DNA from: Rhodothermales bacterium
Lineage (GTDB): Bacteria > Bacteroidota > Rhodothermia > Rhodothermales > Bin80
Assembly (NCBI GenBank): GCA_022821385.1
Contig: JAJEDR010000051.1
Coordinates: 1-47,390 of the forward strand
Reading direction: 5' to 3'
Length of the DNA: 47,390 bases
Shown here: positions 8,998-18,520 of the stretch, piece after piece
Layout of the letters: every line of letters begins with the position of its first letter
Position numbering within the stretch: the stretch's first letter is position 1
Notes under the pieces: generated by a model
Told to the model about the DNA's origin: nothing
What the model saw: the letters and a program-made list of their open reading frames with translations, nothing else
Database searches by the model: none
Made by a program: the position numbers and the translations under genes

Positions 8998-9381
8998 CTA
9001 TGCGACCTGATCGGCATATTCTTCGGCGGATAGTAAATCTTCCAACTGCCCTGGATCCGATACGCTAAGTTCTATCATCCATCCCTCGCCGAAAGGGTCA
9101 CTGTTCACCAATTCCGGGTTCGCCTCAAGTGCCGGATTATGCCGCTCGACAACCCCGTCCACAGGAAGAAACAGTTCGGAAACGGCCTTAACCGCCTCTA
9201 CAGAACCAAATACCTCTCCTTGCTCATAGGCCTCTCCTTCAGGTTCCAGCTCTACAAACACAATGTCTCCCAGCTCACCTTGAGCATAATCAGTGATACC
9301 AATTGTCACGGTAGTGCCGTCTTCATGTATACGTACCCACTCGTGCTCTTCGGTATACTTAAGATCTTCTGGAAAATTCAT
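8998..9381 (-). CDS. gcvH: Glycine cleavage system H protein
   Basis: Carries the lipoyl arm that shuttles the aminomethyl group between the P, T and L proteins of glycine cleavage. From the ATG at 9381 the protein is 127 residues and begins MNFPEDLKYTEEHEWV, the canonical start. A TTG-initiated form from 9405 would add eight residues. The lipoylated lysine lies in GSVEAVKAVSEL (K about 63). The N-P-x-L-V-N-x-x-P and GWM-I-E-L segments complete the fold. No gcvP or gcvT is present nearby. The gene sits between accC and guaA on one strand. Confidence 0.95.
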   Translation of the reverse strand: MNFPEDLKYTEEHEWVRIHEDGTTVTIGITDYAQGELGDIVFVELEPEGEAYEQGEVFGSVEAVKAVSELFLPVDGVVERHNPALEANPELVNSDPFGEGWMIELSVSDPGQLEDLLSAEEYADQVA

Positions 9382-9405
9382 GACTCGTGGTTTAGCAGAT
9401 ATCAA

Positions 9406-10746
9406 TTAATCCTGCGGTAACATTTGTCGCTCAACAAAATGCGTATCAATTTCTCCGCGAATGAATGCAGGATGCTGTAACAATTCTTTGTGGAATGGGA
9501 TCGTCGTAGGAATACCTTCCAGCACAAATTCATCCAGGGCCCGCAACATTCGCCGAATAGCCCGCTCCCGGGTAGGCCCGTGGGTGATGAGCTTGGCAAT
9601 CATGGAATCATAGTGTGGCGGAATTGTATATCCGTTATAGACATGTGTATCTACGCGGACTCCGGGGCCTCCGGGTTGATGGAAATCCTTAATCTTTCCT
9701 GGAGCAGGCCGGAAATTCTTTGCAGGATCCTCTGCATTGATGCGACACTCAATTGCATGACCACTCATTATGACACGCTTATTGGAGAGCTGCTCCCCCA
9801 TGGCTATGAGGATCTGCTGCTCAACCAGATCCTGCCCCGTCACTTCTTCAGTTACCGGATGCTCCACCTGTATCCGCGTGTTCATCTCCATAAAATAGAA
9901 GTTTCCATCTGCGTCAAGTAAGAACTCAACCGTTCCAGCGCCCTCGTAGTTGACAGCTTCGGCCCCCGCAACAGCCGCTGCACCCATACGCGCACGAAGA
10001 TCGCTGTCAACCGCTACCGAAGGAGCTTCCTCAAGTAATTTCTGATGGCGTCGCTGCACAGAACACTCCCGTTCCCCATAATGCAATGCGGTCCCGCGCC
10101 CATCCCCCATGACCTGAATTTCGATATGCCTGGGCTTCTGGATAAGCTTTTCCAGGTAAACATCGGAATTACCGAACGCCCCTGCTGCCTCTGCCTGCGC
10201 TGCATGGAACTGACGCTCAAAATCGTCTGCATCCATGACCGCACGCATCCCTCGACCTCCTCCACCTGCACTGGCCTTGATCATTACCGGATATCCAATA
10301 GACTTTGCTAACGCCCTCCCATGATCAAGCGATGGTACGACTCCATCAGAACCGGGCACTACCGGAACACCTGCGGCCTTCATCTGATCCTTGGCGCGGC
10401 TCTTATCGCCCATCACTGCAATTGTCTCTGGAGATGGACCAATAAACTTTACACCATGATCCGCACAGATCGCACTGAATACGGCGTTTTCGGCGAGGAA
10501 ACCATACCCAGGATGGATCGCATCCGAGTCGGTAACCTCGGCAGCTGCTATGATTCGATCCGGTTTGAGATAACTCTCAGAGGACGGTGCCAGGCCAATG
10601 CACACGGCTTCATCAGCGTAATACACATGGAGGGCGTCCACATCGGCTTTGGAATAAACCGCTACGGATTTGATTCCCAATTCCTTACAGGCACGAATCA
10701 CCCTGAGGGCAATCTCTCCTCTGTTTGCGATCAGAACTTTCTTCAT
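9406..10746 (-). CDS. accC: Biotin carboxylase subunit of acetyl-CoA carboxylase
   Basis: Carboxylates biotin on AccB with ATP and bicarbonate, the first step of fatty-acid synthesis. The start is the ATG at 10746 ([13 protein letters not shown]), not the TTG at 10761. The protein is 446 residues and shows the ATP-grasp landmarks: [25 protein letters not shown], the glycine-rich [12 protein letters not shown] (ATP lid), [19 protein letters not shown] and [12 protein letters not shown]. All catalytic stretches look intact. It follows accB directly (15 bases), as usual in this lineage. Confidence 0.96.
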   Translation of the reverse strand: MKKVLIANRGEIALRVIRACKELGIKSVAVYSKADVDALHVYYADEAVCIGLAPSSESYLKPDRIIAAAEVTDSDAIHPGYGFLAENAVFSAICADHGVKFIGPSPETIAVMGDKSRAKDQMKAAGVPVVPGSDGVVPSLDHGRALAKSIGYPVMIKASAGGGGRGMRAVMDADDFERQFHAAQAEAAGAFGNSDVYLEKLIQKPRHIEIQVMGDGRGTALHYGERECSVQRRHQKLLEEAPSVAVDSDLRARMGAAAVAGAEAVNYEGAGTVEFLLDADGNFYFMEMNTRIQVEHPVTEEVTGQDLVEQQILIAMGEQLSNKRVIMSGHAIECRINAEDPAKNFRPAPGKIKDFHQPGGPGVRVDTHVYNGYTIPPHYDSMIAKLITHGPTRERAIRRMLRALDEFVLEGIPTTIPFHKELLQHPAFIRGEIDTHFVERQMLPQD

Positions 10747-10761
10747 ACCGGGTGCACCCAA

Positions 10762-11286
10762 TTATGGGGACTCAATAAGCAGCAATGGCTGATCGTACTC
10801 AACCGGATCGCCATCGCCTACGAGGATTTGTGTCACCGTTCCTGCAACCTCGGACTCTACTTCGTTCATCAGCTTCATGGCCTCAATGATGCAAACGGTC
10901 TGCCCTATGCTTACACTATCCCCAACCTGAACAAAAGGTTCTGAATCAGGTGATGGTTTTGCATAAAAAGTACCCGGCGTTGGCGCAAGTACCGGCGTAC
11001 CGCTCGCAGACTCGGTCTCGGAAGATGGTACAGATTCAACCTCGGCAGGGTCTGCTCCTTTTTCCTTGATAACGGCGGTGGTGCTGGGTCCAGCCTGCAC
11101 GGTAACTGGAATGGAGGCTGAGGCCCCCTCCTGGACGTTCGGTGAAACGTACTGCCGAACCAAAACACGAACACCATCGGCTTCGATTTCAACTTCCGCT
11201 GCACCGCTCTCAGCTGCCATCGAGATCAGTTCCCGGATACGATCAAAATCGCTCTTGGACCAAGCATTAGAAAAGAATTTTGGCAC
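10762..11286 (-). CDS. accB: Biotin carboxyl carrier protein of acetyl-CoA carboxylase
   Basis: A 174-residue protein with three parts: a helical N-terminus (~1-45), a flexible Pro/Ala/Ser/Glu linker (~50-105) and the C-terminal biotinyl domain with EAMKLMNE (the lysine is the biotin site) plus the APTPGTFY-x-x-P thumb region. The start codon is a GTG at 11286 (PKFFSNAW follows). The gene lies between efp and accC, the conserved efp-accB-accC order of Bacteroidota and relatives. Confidence 0.95.
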   Translation of the reverse strand: MPKFFSNAWSKSDFDRIRELISMAAESGAAEVEIEADGVRVLVRQYVSPNVQEGASASIPVTVQAGPSTTAVIKEKGADPAEVESVPSSETESASGTPVLAPTPGTFYAKPSPDSEPFVQVGDSVSIGQTVCIIEAMKLMNEVESEVAGTVTQILVGDGDPVEYDQPLLLIESP

Positions 11287-11320
11287 GTGACTAATTGGTT
11301 AACTCTAATTAACTGGTCCG

Positions 11321-11887
11321 CTATTCCGCGACCCGCGTGATATACGCCCCAGTATCCGTATTGACGCGAACAAGGTCCCCCTCGGAAATAAACAGGGGAA
11401 CATTGATTGTTGCGCCACTCTCCAGCTTTGCCGGCTTTGTGGCCCCGGTCGCAGTATCCCCCCTGATACCGGGATCAGACTGAACAATTCTCAGCTCCAC
11501 ACTCTTTGGCAATTCGGCCAGGAGCGGAGCTTCAGTTTCAGCATGAAACAGAATATCAATCATCCCTCCTTCTTTGAGGAACTCGCGTTTAGCCACGCTC
11601 TCTGCGGCCAGAGCAAACTGGCTGTAGTCCTCCATATTCATGAAATGCATCCCCATCGCATCCTCGTACAAAAACTGATGCTCGCGGCGCTCTATCCGTG
11701 CCTGCTGTACTTTCTCACCCGCGCGAAACGTCTTGTCCACGACACGACCTGTCCGAATATTCTTCAAAGTAGTTCGAACAAAAGCCCCGCCCTTGCCCGG
11801 CTTCACATGCTGAAATTTCACGATCTGCCACAGTTCACCCTGCAATCGCATGGTAAAGCCGTTCCTGAAATTTGTCGTATCTGCCAT
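11321..11887 (-). CDS. efp: Translation elongation factor P
   Basis: Relieves ribosome stalling at polyproline stretches. The 188-residue protein has all three beta-barrel domains. The tip loop of domain I reads HVKPGKGGAF, so the residue matching E. coli K34 is a lysine, the type that EpmA can beta-lysylate. No modifying enzyme is visible in the window. The C-terminal domain shows the EF-P signature region (KPAKLESGATINVP-x-FI) and ends G-x-YITRVAE. Confidence 0.96.
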   Translation of the reverse strand: MADTTNFRNGFTMRLQGELWQIVKFQHVKPGKGGAFVRTTLKNIRTGRVVDKTFRAGEKVQQARIERREHQFLYEDAMGMHFMNMEDYSQFALAAESVAKREFLKEGGMIDILFHAETEAPLLAELPKSVELRIVQSDPGIRGDTATGATKPAKLESGATINVPLFISEGDLVRVNTDTGAYITRVAE

Positions 11888-11977
11888 AATTACCGATTCC
11901 TACGGGACTCTGCACGCGAATATAACGCGTATCTGGTTGTTGTGCCCGAGAGATTTTAGAATGTTCGCTCTTCTATA

Positions 11978-12718
11978 CTACTGAAAAGGTGCTTCCATGT
12001 TGAGAAACTTATCAAGATTGGCGGTCCCCAGTGTCCCGTCATACTGAAAAGCCTCTCCATATGTGCAGCCAATGAGATGGCCATACGTGCGAGCACGTGC
12101 TTCAATCCACTCGGAGAAGCCCGCATTAGAAATGTAGGTCTCAGGCTCCTCACTTGCCTTCTTATAGTCTGGATCATGAACCTGGGATCCATAACACCTG
12201 AGCGCCTGCATTCGCTGCGCCCATGTGCTCGTAACATCCAAGATGAAGGTTGGCTCAAAATGCTTCACTTCGGCGAAGTACAGTAAGTGCTTGGGCCTCC
12301 AGGGCACTACATCCGCGCCTGGGTTCATTTTTTTCAGCCCTGCAAAATAGCATGCATCGCGGACAAGCGTGTGCGTAGCTCTGTGATCAGGGTGCCGGCA
12401 AACCGCAGGATGTGTCATGATTATACGTGGGCGCCACTTCCGCAACACTTCAATCACGCCCCCCAAACCAGCGGCTGTGATGTTGCCATCCGGTAGCCCA
12501 AGGTTTTCACGCACTGAGAGCCCAAGAACTGCGGTAGCGGCGGCAGTCTCTTTGGCACGTAACTCAGGCGTCCCCCGGGTACCCAACTCTCCACGAGTCA
12601 GATCTAGGGCCCCAACCCGGAGTCCTTGCCTGACACATAGTGCGAGTGTCCCGCCCGCGGCCAATTCGACATCATCTGGGTGGGCTGCAATCGCCAGTAT
12701 ATCAAGTGCTTCCACCAT
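11978..12718 (-). CDS. bshB1: Bacillithiol biosynthesis deacetylase BshB1
   Basis: A PIG-L family zinc deacetylase that removes acetate from N-acetylglucosaminyl-malate to make GlcN-malate for bacillithiol. The N-terminal zinc motif is AIAAHPDDVE (about 9-19), followed by TRGE-x-GTRG and the second metal site HPDHR (about 110-114). The length of ~246 residues and the end (GE-x-F-x-x-x-x-LG-x-x-NLDKF) fit BshB1 rather than generic LmbE proteins. The ATG at 12718 overlaps the leuS stop in a TGATG, so it is probably translationally coupled to leuS. It implies that the organism uses bacillithiol as a low-molecular-weight thiol. Confidence 0.88.
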   Translation of the reverse strand: MVEALDILAIAAHPDDVELAAGGTLALCVRQGLRVGALDLTRGELGTRGTPELRAKETAAATAVLGLSVRENLGLPDGNITAAGLGGVIEVLRKWRPRIIMTHPAVCRHPDHRATHTLVRDACYFAGLKKMNPGADVVPWRPKHLLYFAEVKHFEPTFILDVTSTWAQRMQALRCYGSQVHDPDYKKASEEPETYISNAGFSEWIEARARTYGHLIGCTYGEAFQYDGTLGTANLDKFLNMEAPFQ

Positions 12719-15315
12719 CACTTGGCAGCTACCAGGTTGATTATACGCCCTTTCACATAAATTTCCCGATGTGGAGGCTTATCACCCAGAAACCGCCGCA
12801 CATTTGGCTCGCGTACTGCGGTTTCGATCACATCCCGCTGGTCTGCATCTGGAGCAACATGAATTGTCGCTCTCACCTTTCCGTTGACCTGCACGGGCAG
12901 AGGAATGCGATCCTCAACAAGATATTCGTCATTCAGGACTGGCCATGCAACATAGGCCAACGACCCTTCGTGCCCAAGCCTGGACCAGAGCTCTTCTGCA
13001 ATATGTGGCGCAAACGGCGAAAGTAAAAGAATTAGTGGTTCTGCAATCTTCCGAGGAACAACAGGCCATTTGAAAGCAGCATTGACCAACTCCATCAGAG
13101 CAGCAATGGCCGTATTCATTCGAAGGGCTTCAATATCTCGAGTCACCCGATCAATCGTTTGATGCAGTACCCTCAATTGTGCGCGGCTTGGCGCTTCCTC
13201 ACTGAGGGACTTAGCCGTGATAAGACGCCATACGCGGTCAAGGAATCGGAAAGTCCCGTGGACTCCTCGTGTGCTCCAGGGCTTTACCTGCTCTAGAGGC
13301 CCCATGAACATCTCGTACAGCCTGAAGGCATCTGCCCCGTACTGATTAATGATTGTATCAGGGTTAACCACATTGCCTCGACTCTTGCTCATCTTGAATG
13401 CGCGCACATCAAGTCTTATATCCGGTGCTGCTTTCAAGACGAAAGCCTCACCATCCTTGACCACAGACTCCTCGTCAATACGGACAACTTCCAGACTCGC
13501 ACCGGTAGAGATTTCTTTGCCTGCATTCACGCTCTCCGCACTGACCCATTCTCCCGTCTTGCTGTTGCGCCAGGCAGTGTATTCAAGCTCCCCCAGAATC
13601 ATACCCTGATGAACAAGCTTGGCAAAAGGCTCCGGTGTCGAAACCACGCCAGCATCATAGAGCACCATATGCCAGAACCGGGCATAAAGTAAGTGAAGCA
13701 CTGCGTGTTCAGCTCCCCCGACATACAGGTCTACGGGCATCCAATACTTCTCGAGCTCTGGATCAACGAGACGTTCTGTGTTGTTCGGATCAATGTAGCG
13801 CAGGAAATACCAACAGGATCCCGCCCACTGCGGCATAGTATTGGTTTCTCGTCTCGCTGATTTACCGGTGTCTGGATCCGTGATGTTCAACCATTCCGAA
13901 GCCAAAGCAAGTGGACCTTCCGGGGTTCCACTTGGCTTAAATTCTGCAAGTTCAGGCAAGGCAATTGGTAGAGCTTCCTCGGACAATGAACGTACTTTTT
14001 CATGTTCAAATACGATCGGAATCGGTTCCCCCCAATACCTTTGTCTAGAAAAAAGCCAATCTCGCAACTTATAGTTGACCTTCCGCTGCCCCAATTCATG
14101 CTCTTCCAACCAGTCCAGTATCCGCGCTTTCGCGTCCTCAACATGTAAACCGTCCAGAAAATCACTGTTGATCGCAGGACCATCTCCGGTATAAGCCAGG
14201 CCGGTAAAACCTGGGGGTGGCTGCACAGTGCGACGAATCGGCAGATCATACCGTGCGGCAAATGCCCAATCTCGCTCATCCTGCCCGGGAACTGCCATGA
14301 TGGCTCCGGTTCCGTAGGATATCAACACATAATCGGCTATCCAGACCGGAATAGATTCTTTCGTTACGGGGTTTACGGCGTATGCCCCTGTAAATACACC
14401 AGACTTGTCCTTTTGGAGTTCAGTTCGTTCCAAATCACTCTTGCGGGACGCCAGTTCCCGATATTTTCTGACCTCATCAAGTTGCTCCCTAGTTGAAATT
14501 TGCTCCACAAGGGGATGCTCAGGAGCAAGTACCATATAGGTCGCCCCGAAAATTGTGTCCGGTCGCGTGGTATACACGCGCATACTGGCCGACTTGTCGC
14601 CCTGTATCGGGAAATCTATATCTGCCCCTTCGCTCCGCCCAATCCAGTTGCGCTGCATTTCCTTCGTACTGGTGGGCCAATCCATATGATCTAATCCCTC
14701 CAGCAGTCGTTCGGCGTAGTGTGTAATGCGCAATACCCACTGCCGTAGCATTCGGCGTTCACAGGGATGTCCTCCTATGTCACTCTTGCCATCAATGACC
14801 TCCTCATTGGCCAACGTGGTGCCCAGTTCCTCACACCACCAGACCGGTACCTCGGCCTCATACGCAAGTCCGCGCTCAAACAGCTTTAAGAAGATCCATT
14901 GCGTCCACTTGAAATATGCAGGATCGGTTGTATCCACCTCCCGATCCCAGTCATAAGAGAGTCCGAGGGATTTGAGCTGCTTGCGGAAGCGGATAATGTT
15001 TCGTTCTGTTGTAATGCGTGGATGTGTCCCCGTCCGCAGAGCGTACTGTTCAGCTGGCAGTCCAAACGCATCCCATCCAATTGGATGCAAAACGTTGAAC
15101 CCACACATCCGCTTATACCGTGCGACAATGTCTGTCGCTGTGTAGCCCTCAGGATGCCCAACATGTAAACCGGACCCACTCGGGTACGGAAACATGTCGA
15201 GAACATAGTACTTCGGCTTGGATACGTCGACCTCGTCAGGGGTACGGAATGTCTTGTTCGACTCCCAATAGGTCTGCCAACGACTTTCAATTTTCTGAAA
15301 AGGATATGCCGCCAT
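12718..15315 (-). CDS. leuS: Leucyl-tRNA synthetase
   Basis: Charges tRNA-Leu. This is an 865-residue class I synthetase with the HIGH box as [12 protein letters not shown] (~52-63), MFPYPSG just before it, the CP1 editing domain in the middle ([27 protein letters not shown]), [13 protein letters not shown] as the KMSKS loop (~638-650) and the anticodon-binding C-terminus (PV[10 protein letters not shown]). The bacterial-type single-chain form is complete. The stop overlaps the bshB1 start by one base. Confidence 0.97.
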   Translation of the reverse strand: MAAYPFQKIESRWQTYWESNKTFRTPDEVDVSKPKYYVLDMFPYPSGSGLHVGHPEGYTATDIVARYKRMCGFNVLHPIGWDAFGLPAEQYALRTGTHPRITTERNIIRFRKQLKSLGLSYDWDREVDTTDPAYFKWTQWIFLKLFERGLAYEAEVPVWWCEELGTTLANEEVIDGKSDIGGHPCERRMLRQWVLRITHYAERLLEGLDHMDWPTSTKEMQRNWIGRSEGADIDFPIQGDKSASMRVYTTRPDTIFGATYMVLAPEHPLVEQISTREQLDEVRKYRELASRKSDLERTELQKDKSGVFTGAYAVNPVTKESIPVWIADYVLISYGTGAIMAVPGQDERDWAFAARYDLPIRRTVQPPPGFTGLAYTGDGPAINSDFLDGLHVEDAKARILDWLEEHELGQRKVNYKLRDWLFSRQRYWGEPIPIVFEHEKVRSLSEEALPIALPELAEFKPSGTPEGPLALASEWLNITDPDTGKSARRETNTMPQWAGSCWYFLRYIDPNNTERLVDPELEKYWMPVDLYVGGAEHAVLHLLYARFWHMVLYDAGVVSTPEPFAKLVHQGMILGELEYTAWRNSKTGEWVSAESVNAGKEISTGASLEVVRIDEESVVKDGEAFVLKAAPDIRLDVRAFKMSKSRGNVVNPDTIINQYGADAFRLYEMFMGPLEQVKPWSTRGVHGTFRFLDRVWRLITAKSLSEEAPSRAQLRVLHQTIDRVTRDIEALRMNTAIAALMELVNAAFKWPVVPRKIAEPLILLLSPFAPHIAEELWSRLGHEGSLAYVAWPVLNDEYLVEDRIPLPVQVNGKVRATIHVAPDADQRDVIETAVREPNVRRFLGDKPPHREIYVKGRIINLVAAK

Positions 15316-15484
15316 ATAACTAATTATTCAAGGCTTAGCGCGAACAGCCGAAGCCAACGAACGCCAACACAAATATATTCCAATCACGACTTTTTCTGAT
15401 GAACGTTGACTAACCTGGTCTTAGGTACGTCCAGCCGACTTCACGCGTATTCTGTCCTGATTCCGATTAAGTCACACACTCGAC

Positions 15485-16639
15485 TCATACGAAGGCATCT
15501 TTAACCTTCGAAAAAAAAGATTTGCCTTTACCTTGCTCTGGCGTATTCGATGCGCTGGATTCCCGCAGTTGCTCGAGCAGATCTTTGTCGGAATCAGATA
15601 GGTTCTGTGGAGTCCACACATGGATTCGAATCAGCTGATCCCCTCTTCGGGAACTTTGAAGTTGCCCGAGCCCTTTTCCACGCATACGCAAGACTTTGCC
15701 GGATTGCGTCCCCGGGGCAACGGTTACGCTTGCCCGGCCGGTGAGTGTGGGGACTTCAATGTCCGCCCCCAAGGCTGCGTCAGGGAAAGAAATTTCCAGA
15801 TTATAGATCAAGTCACTGTCCCTGCGAATAAAGTGATCATGCGCTTTTTCCCGGACCTCAATCCTTAGATCTCCTGCTCTTCCTCCTCGGATCCCAGCAT
15901 GCCCCTGACCTCGCAGGTTTATAGTCATTCCATCTTCCACACCCGCCGGCACATTGATCTTAATGGTTGACTGCGTCTCTTTGCGTCCCTGTCCCCGACA
16001 CTCTGGACACTTATCCTCAATTATTTGACCGTCACCATCGCATCTGCTACACTCCGATACACTAACAAATTGTCCCAGAGCCGTCTGCCGTACACGCCGC
16101 TCTTCTCCTGTGCCATTACATGTACTGCACTGCTTCAGTTGGCCAGGGCCTCCCTTGGCTCCACTACCTTCACATTCTCCACACGATGCCAGCCGGCGCA
16201 TCTTGATCTGCTTTTCTACACCTGTTGCAATTTCCTCCAGTGTCAGCGGCAGTTGTCGGCGTATCGTTGCTCCCGGCCGCCCTCTTTCCCGTGTTCGTTG
16301 CCCTCCCCCAAAGAAATCACCAAACATTCCACTTCCTCTCCCTCCCCCAAAAACATCACTGAAAGCACTGAAAATGTCGTTAATGTCACTGAAGCCTGTC
16401 TGCTGTCCCCCTCCAGAGCCACGCAAGCCTGCTTCGCCGTAGCGATCATAGATGGACCGTTTCTCTGAATCACTCAGAACCTCATAAGCTACCGCCGCCT
16501 CCTTAAAGCGGGACTCCGCCGCCTTATCACCTGGATTGCGATCGGGGTGATTCTGGAGCGCTTTCTTACGGTAGGCTTTTTTTATCTCGTCCGCGGATGC
16601 ATCCCTCTCCACCCCCAAGACCTTGTAGTAATCACTCAT
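15485..16639 (-). CDS. dnaJ: Chaperone DnaJ
   Basis: Hsp40 co-chaperone that stimulates DnaK ATPase. The 384 residues are arranged in the classical order: J domain with HPD at 31-33, a Gly/Phe-rich linker (~75-125), a zinc region with four C-x-x-C-x-G-x-G motifs ([32 protein letters not shown]), and C-terminal substrate-binding domains. It starts within the grpE stop codon (TAATG at 16641-16637), so it is coupled to grpE. A gene-free gap of about 170 bases separates its end from leuS. Confidence 0.96.
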   Translation of the reverse strand: MSDYYKVLGVERDASADEIKKAYRKKALQNHPDRNPGDKAAESRFKEAAVAYEVLSDSEKRSIYDRYGEAGLRGSGGGQQTGFSDINDIFSAFSDVFGGGRGSGMFGDFFGGGQRTRERGRPGATIRRQLPLTLEEIATGVEKQIKMRRLASCGECEGSGAKGGPGQLKQCSTCNGTGEERRVRQTALGQFVSVSECSRCDGDGQIIEDKCPECRGQGRKETQSTIKINVPAGVEDGMTINLRGQGHAGIRGGRAGDLRIEVREKAHDHFIRRDSDLIYNLEISFPDAALGADIEVPTLTGRASVTVAPGTQSGKVLRMRGKGLGQLQSSRRGDQLIRIHVWTPQNLSDSDKDLLEQLRESSASNTPEQGKGKSFFSKVKDAFV

Positions 16640-17232
16640 TATATATCCGCTTCCACTGCTGCTGAGGGCTCAGGCGTAAAAGCTACAATAACCTGTGCAT
16701 GTCTGAGCACACGATCCTTCAAGCGGTATCCCGCCTGACTCTCGTGGAGTACCGTGCCACTCTCTGAACCTTCAGCAGCAGGAGCCTGTCCAACCGCTTC
16801 ATGCAGGTTTTCATCAAATGGTGCACCAATAGCTTGAATACGCTCGAGGCCGAATTTCTCCAGTTCGGCAACAAAATTCTTGTACACGAGGCTGACGCCG
16901 GATTGCAGTGACAGGAACGCAGCATCCTCCGATTCGATTTGCCCAGCGACATCCAGAGATCGCTCAAAGTCATCGAGAACAGGAAGCAACGGCTTGATCA
17001 CCGTTGCCCGTGCACGCGCCGGCCATTCAATGCGCTGGTTTTCCATCCGGCGACGATAATTGGCGAATTCTGCCGCAAGTCTTAGGCGTTGATCCTTTTC
17101 CGCAGACAATGCCTCAGAACACTCAGTCAGCGCATCAGGCAGCTCTTCCTCTGGAGCCTCTTCTTCGCTCACCTGGGAAGACGCCTCCTGGTCAAGGGAT
17201 TCCTCCTTCTCCTCCGAAAATTGCTCAGTCAT
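16639..17232 (-). CDS. grpE: Nucleotide exchange factor GrpE
   Basis: Releases ADP from DnaK. The 197-residue protein has an acidic, Glu/Ser-rich N-terminus (~1-45), a long coiled-coil with EFANYRRR (~50-57), and the C-terminal beta domain containing the family motif [13 protein letters not shown] and the closing [10 protein letters not shown]. It lies between hrcA (14 bases upstream) and dnaJ (one-base overlap) in a heat-shock operon. Confidence 0.95.
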   Translation of the reverse strand: MTEQFSEEKEESLDQEASSQVSEEEAPEEELPDALTECSEALSAEKDQRLRLAAEFANYRRRMENQRIEWPARARATVIKPLLPVLDDFERSLDVAGQIESEDAAFLSLQSGVSLVYKNFVAELEKFGLERIQAIGAPFDENLHEAVGQAPAAEGSESGTVLHESQAGYRLKDRVLRHAQVIVAFTPEPSAAVEADI

Positions 17233-17246
17233 TGTTGTTCTTTGTT

Positions 17247-18329
17247 CTATTGTCTTGAAGCTGTGATTGTTGATCGGTTAAGTAATGAGGCCATGCCCTC
17301 AACAAGTGAAATAGCACGACCATAGTCCATACGCATGGGGCCAAGTAATCCGACGGTCCCTACGCTTTCTCCTACATTGTATTGAGCCGTCACAATTGAA
17401 TAGGCACTCTCATCCTCAATTTCACTACCGATACTGACGGACACGCGATTACCGGTGTCCCGAAGCTGATGGGGGGCCTGCTCGAAAAGCTGTACTACAT
17501 ACCCTTCATCTTCAATGAGTTGAATCAACTGCCGCATTTCGGTGGTCCCCTGAAATTCAGGCTGCGTAAGTAACCCGGAGGTCCCTGCATGTGTCAGCCG
17601 ACCTTCGACGGAGTCGCTGAACAGCACCGCCGACTCATTCAGGATCAATTGTACTATTCCCGTGGGATCATTGTCCAGATCTCTCGTACGCGAGGCATAG
17701 TCACGTCGGATTACATCAAGCCGGAGGCCCGCCAAACGCTCATTAAGAATAGCAACAATCCGGTCAAGGTCGCTGCGACGGATCTCAAGTGTAGTTTCGT
17801 AGATAATGGTCTTAACCAGTCGACTGCGTACACTGATTACGATCATTATATTCGACCCCGATAGCTGGACCACTTCCAGTCGTTCCAGCACCCCCGTCGA
17901 AATTTTTGGACTGAGCACTACGCCCAATAGATTGGTCATGCGGCTCAGAAGACGGGAGGTCTCTCGAAAGAGCGCATCAGCATCTCCTATGAGCCTGTCC
18001 ATTCTCTCTTTCAGCAGCTTCCGTTCTGCTGTGGACAATTCGGGGGTATCCATCAGTTCATTCACGAATGCACGATACCCGCGCTCGGTTGGCATACGTC
18101 CGGCAGATCTGTACGGATGCCTGAGAAATCCCTGCTCTTCCAGATCGCAAAGTGTATTTCGGACGGTCGCCGGGCTGAGATCAAGGGATGAGCGCTTGAC
18201 CAACTTGCGTGATCCCACCGGCCCGGCTGTATCGATAAAATTGCGAACAACCAGGTTAAGGATTGTACGCTCCCTTTCCGTCAACTGAAATGGGAGCTTC
18301 TTGTTATATGTATATATCGGCTTTTTCAC
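17247..18329 (-). CDS. hrcA: Heat-inducible transcription repressor HrcA
   Basis: Represses class I heat-shock genes by binding CIRCE. The 360-residue protein has an N-terminal winged helix (~15-85, with GPVGSRKL, LSPATVRN and LEEQGFLRHPYRSAGRMPTERGYR), a GAF-like centre, and the C-terminal motif VG-x-VGLLGPMRMDYGRAISLVE, all diagnostic. Translation from position 18329 uses a GTG start. It heads the hrcA-grpE-dnaJ operon. I found no good CIRCE inverted repeat (TTAGCACTC-N9-GAGTGCTAA) in the upstream 190 bases, so either the operator is diverged or the regulon lies elsewhere (groES/EL is not in the window). Confidence 0.95.
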   Translation of the reverse strand: MKKPIYTYNKKLPFQLTERERTILNLVVRNFIDTAGPVGSRKLVKRSSLDLSPATVRNTLCDLEEQGFLRHPYRSAGRMPTERGYRAFVNELMDTPELSTAERKLLKERMDRLIGDADALFRETSRLLSRMTNLLGVVLSPKISTGVLERLEVVQLSGSNIMIVISVRSRLVKTIIYETTLEIRRSDLDRIVAILNERLAGLRLDVIRRDYASRTRDLDNDPTGIVQLILNESAVLFSDSVEGRLTHAGTSGLLTQPEFQGTTEMRQLIQLIEDEGYVVQLFEQAPHQLRDTGNRVSVSIGSEIEDESAYSIVTAQYNVGESVGTVGLLGPMRMDYGRAISLVEGMASLLNRSTITASRQ

Positions 18330-18520
18330 GAGTCTAATAAACTACAAACTCCTTGCCACAGGACAGGACTGCATTAATTTGGCACAAACTGCCATTTTGA
18401 CCGCACCGAATACCTTGGATACCAGCCGTGTCACGTGCGGTTTCCATCGCAGCGCAACAGTAGATAATCTATTGCGTATTCCTAGTTCTGCCTTTCTAGA
18501 TTCCAGATTGTTATCAGCAC
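18330..18520. promoter_or_regulatory. Divergent promoter region between hrcA and sppA
   Basis: These 191 bases separate two genes transcribed away from each other, so promoters for both must lie here. The only dyad I see is a short TGGCA/TGCCA inverted repeat with a 5-base gap near 18380-18394. It is too short to name and is not CIRCE. No specific promoter boxes are claimed. Confidence 0.4.

Noticed and set aside
16025-16473. Long plus- and minus-strand frames within dnaJ
   Set aside because: They lie inside the GF-rich and zinc regions of an intact dnaJ and reflect its biased composition.
18375-18400. TGGCAC...TGCCA, looks like a sigma-54 promoter or a HrcA site
   Set aside because: The GG-GC spacing is 10, not 12, so it does not fit the -24/-12 pattern. 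The arms are only 5 bp and do not match CIRCE.
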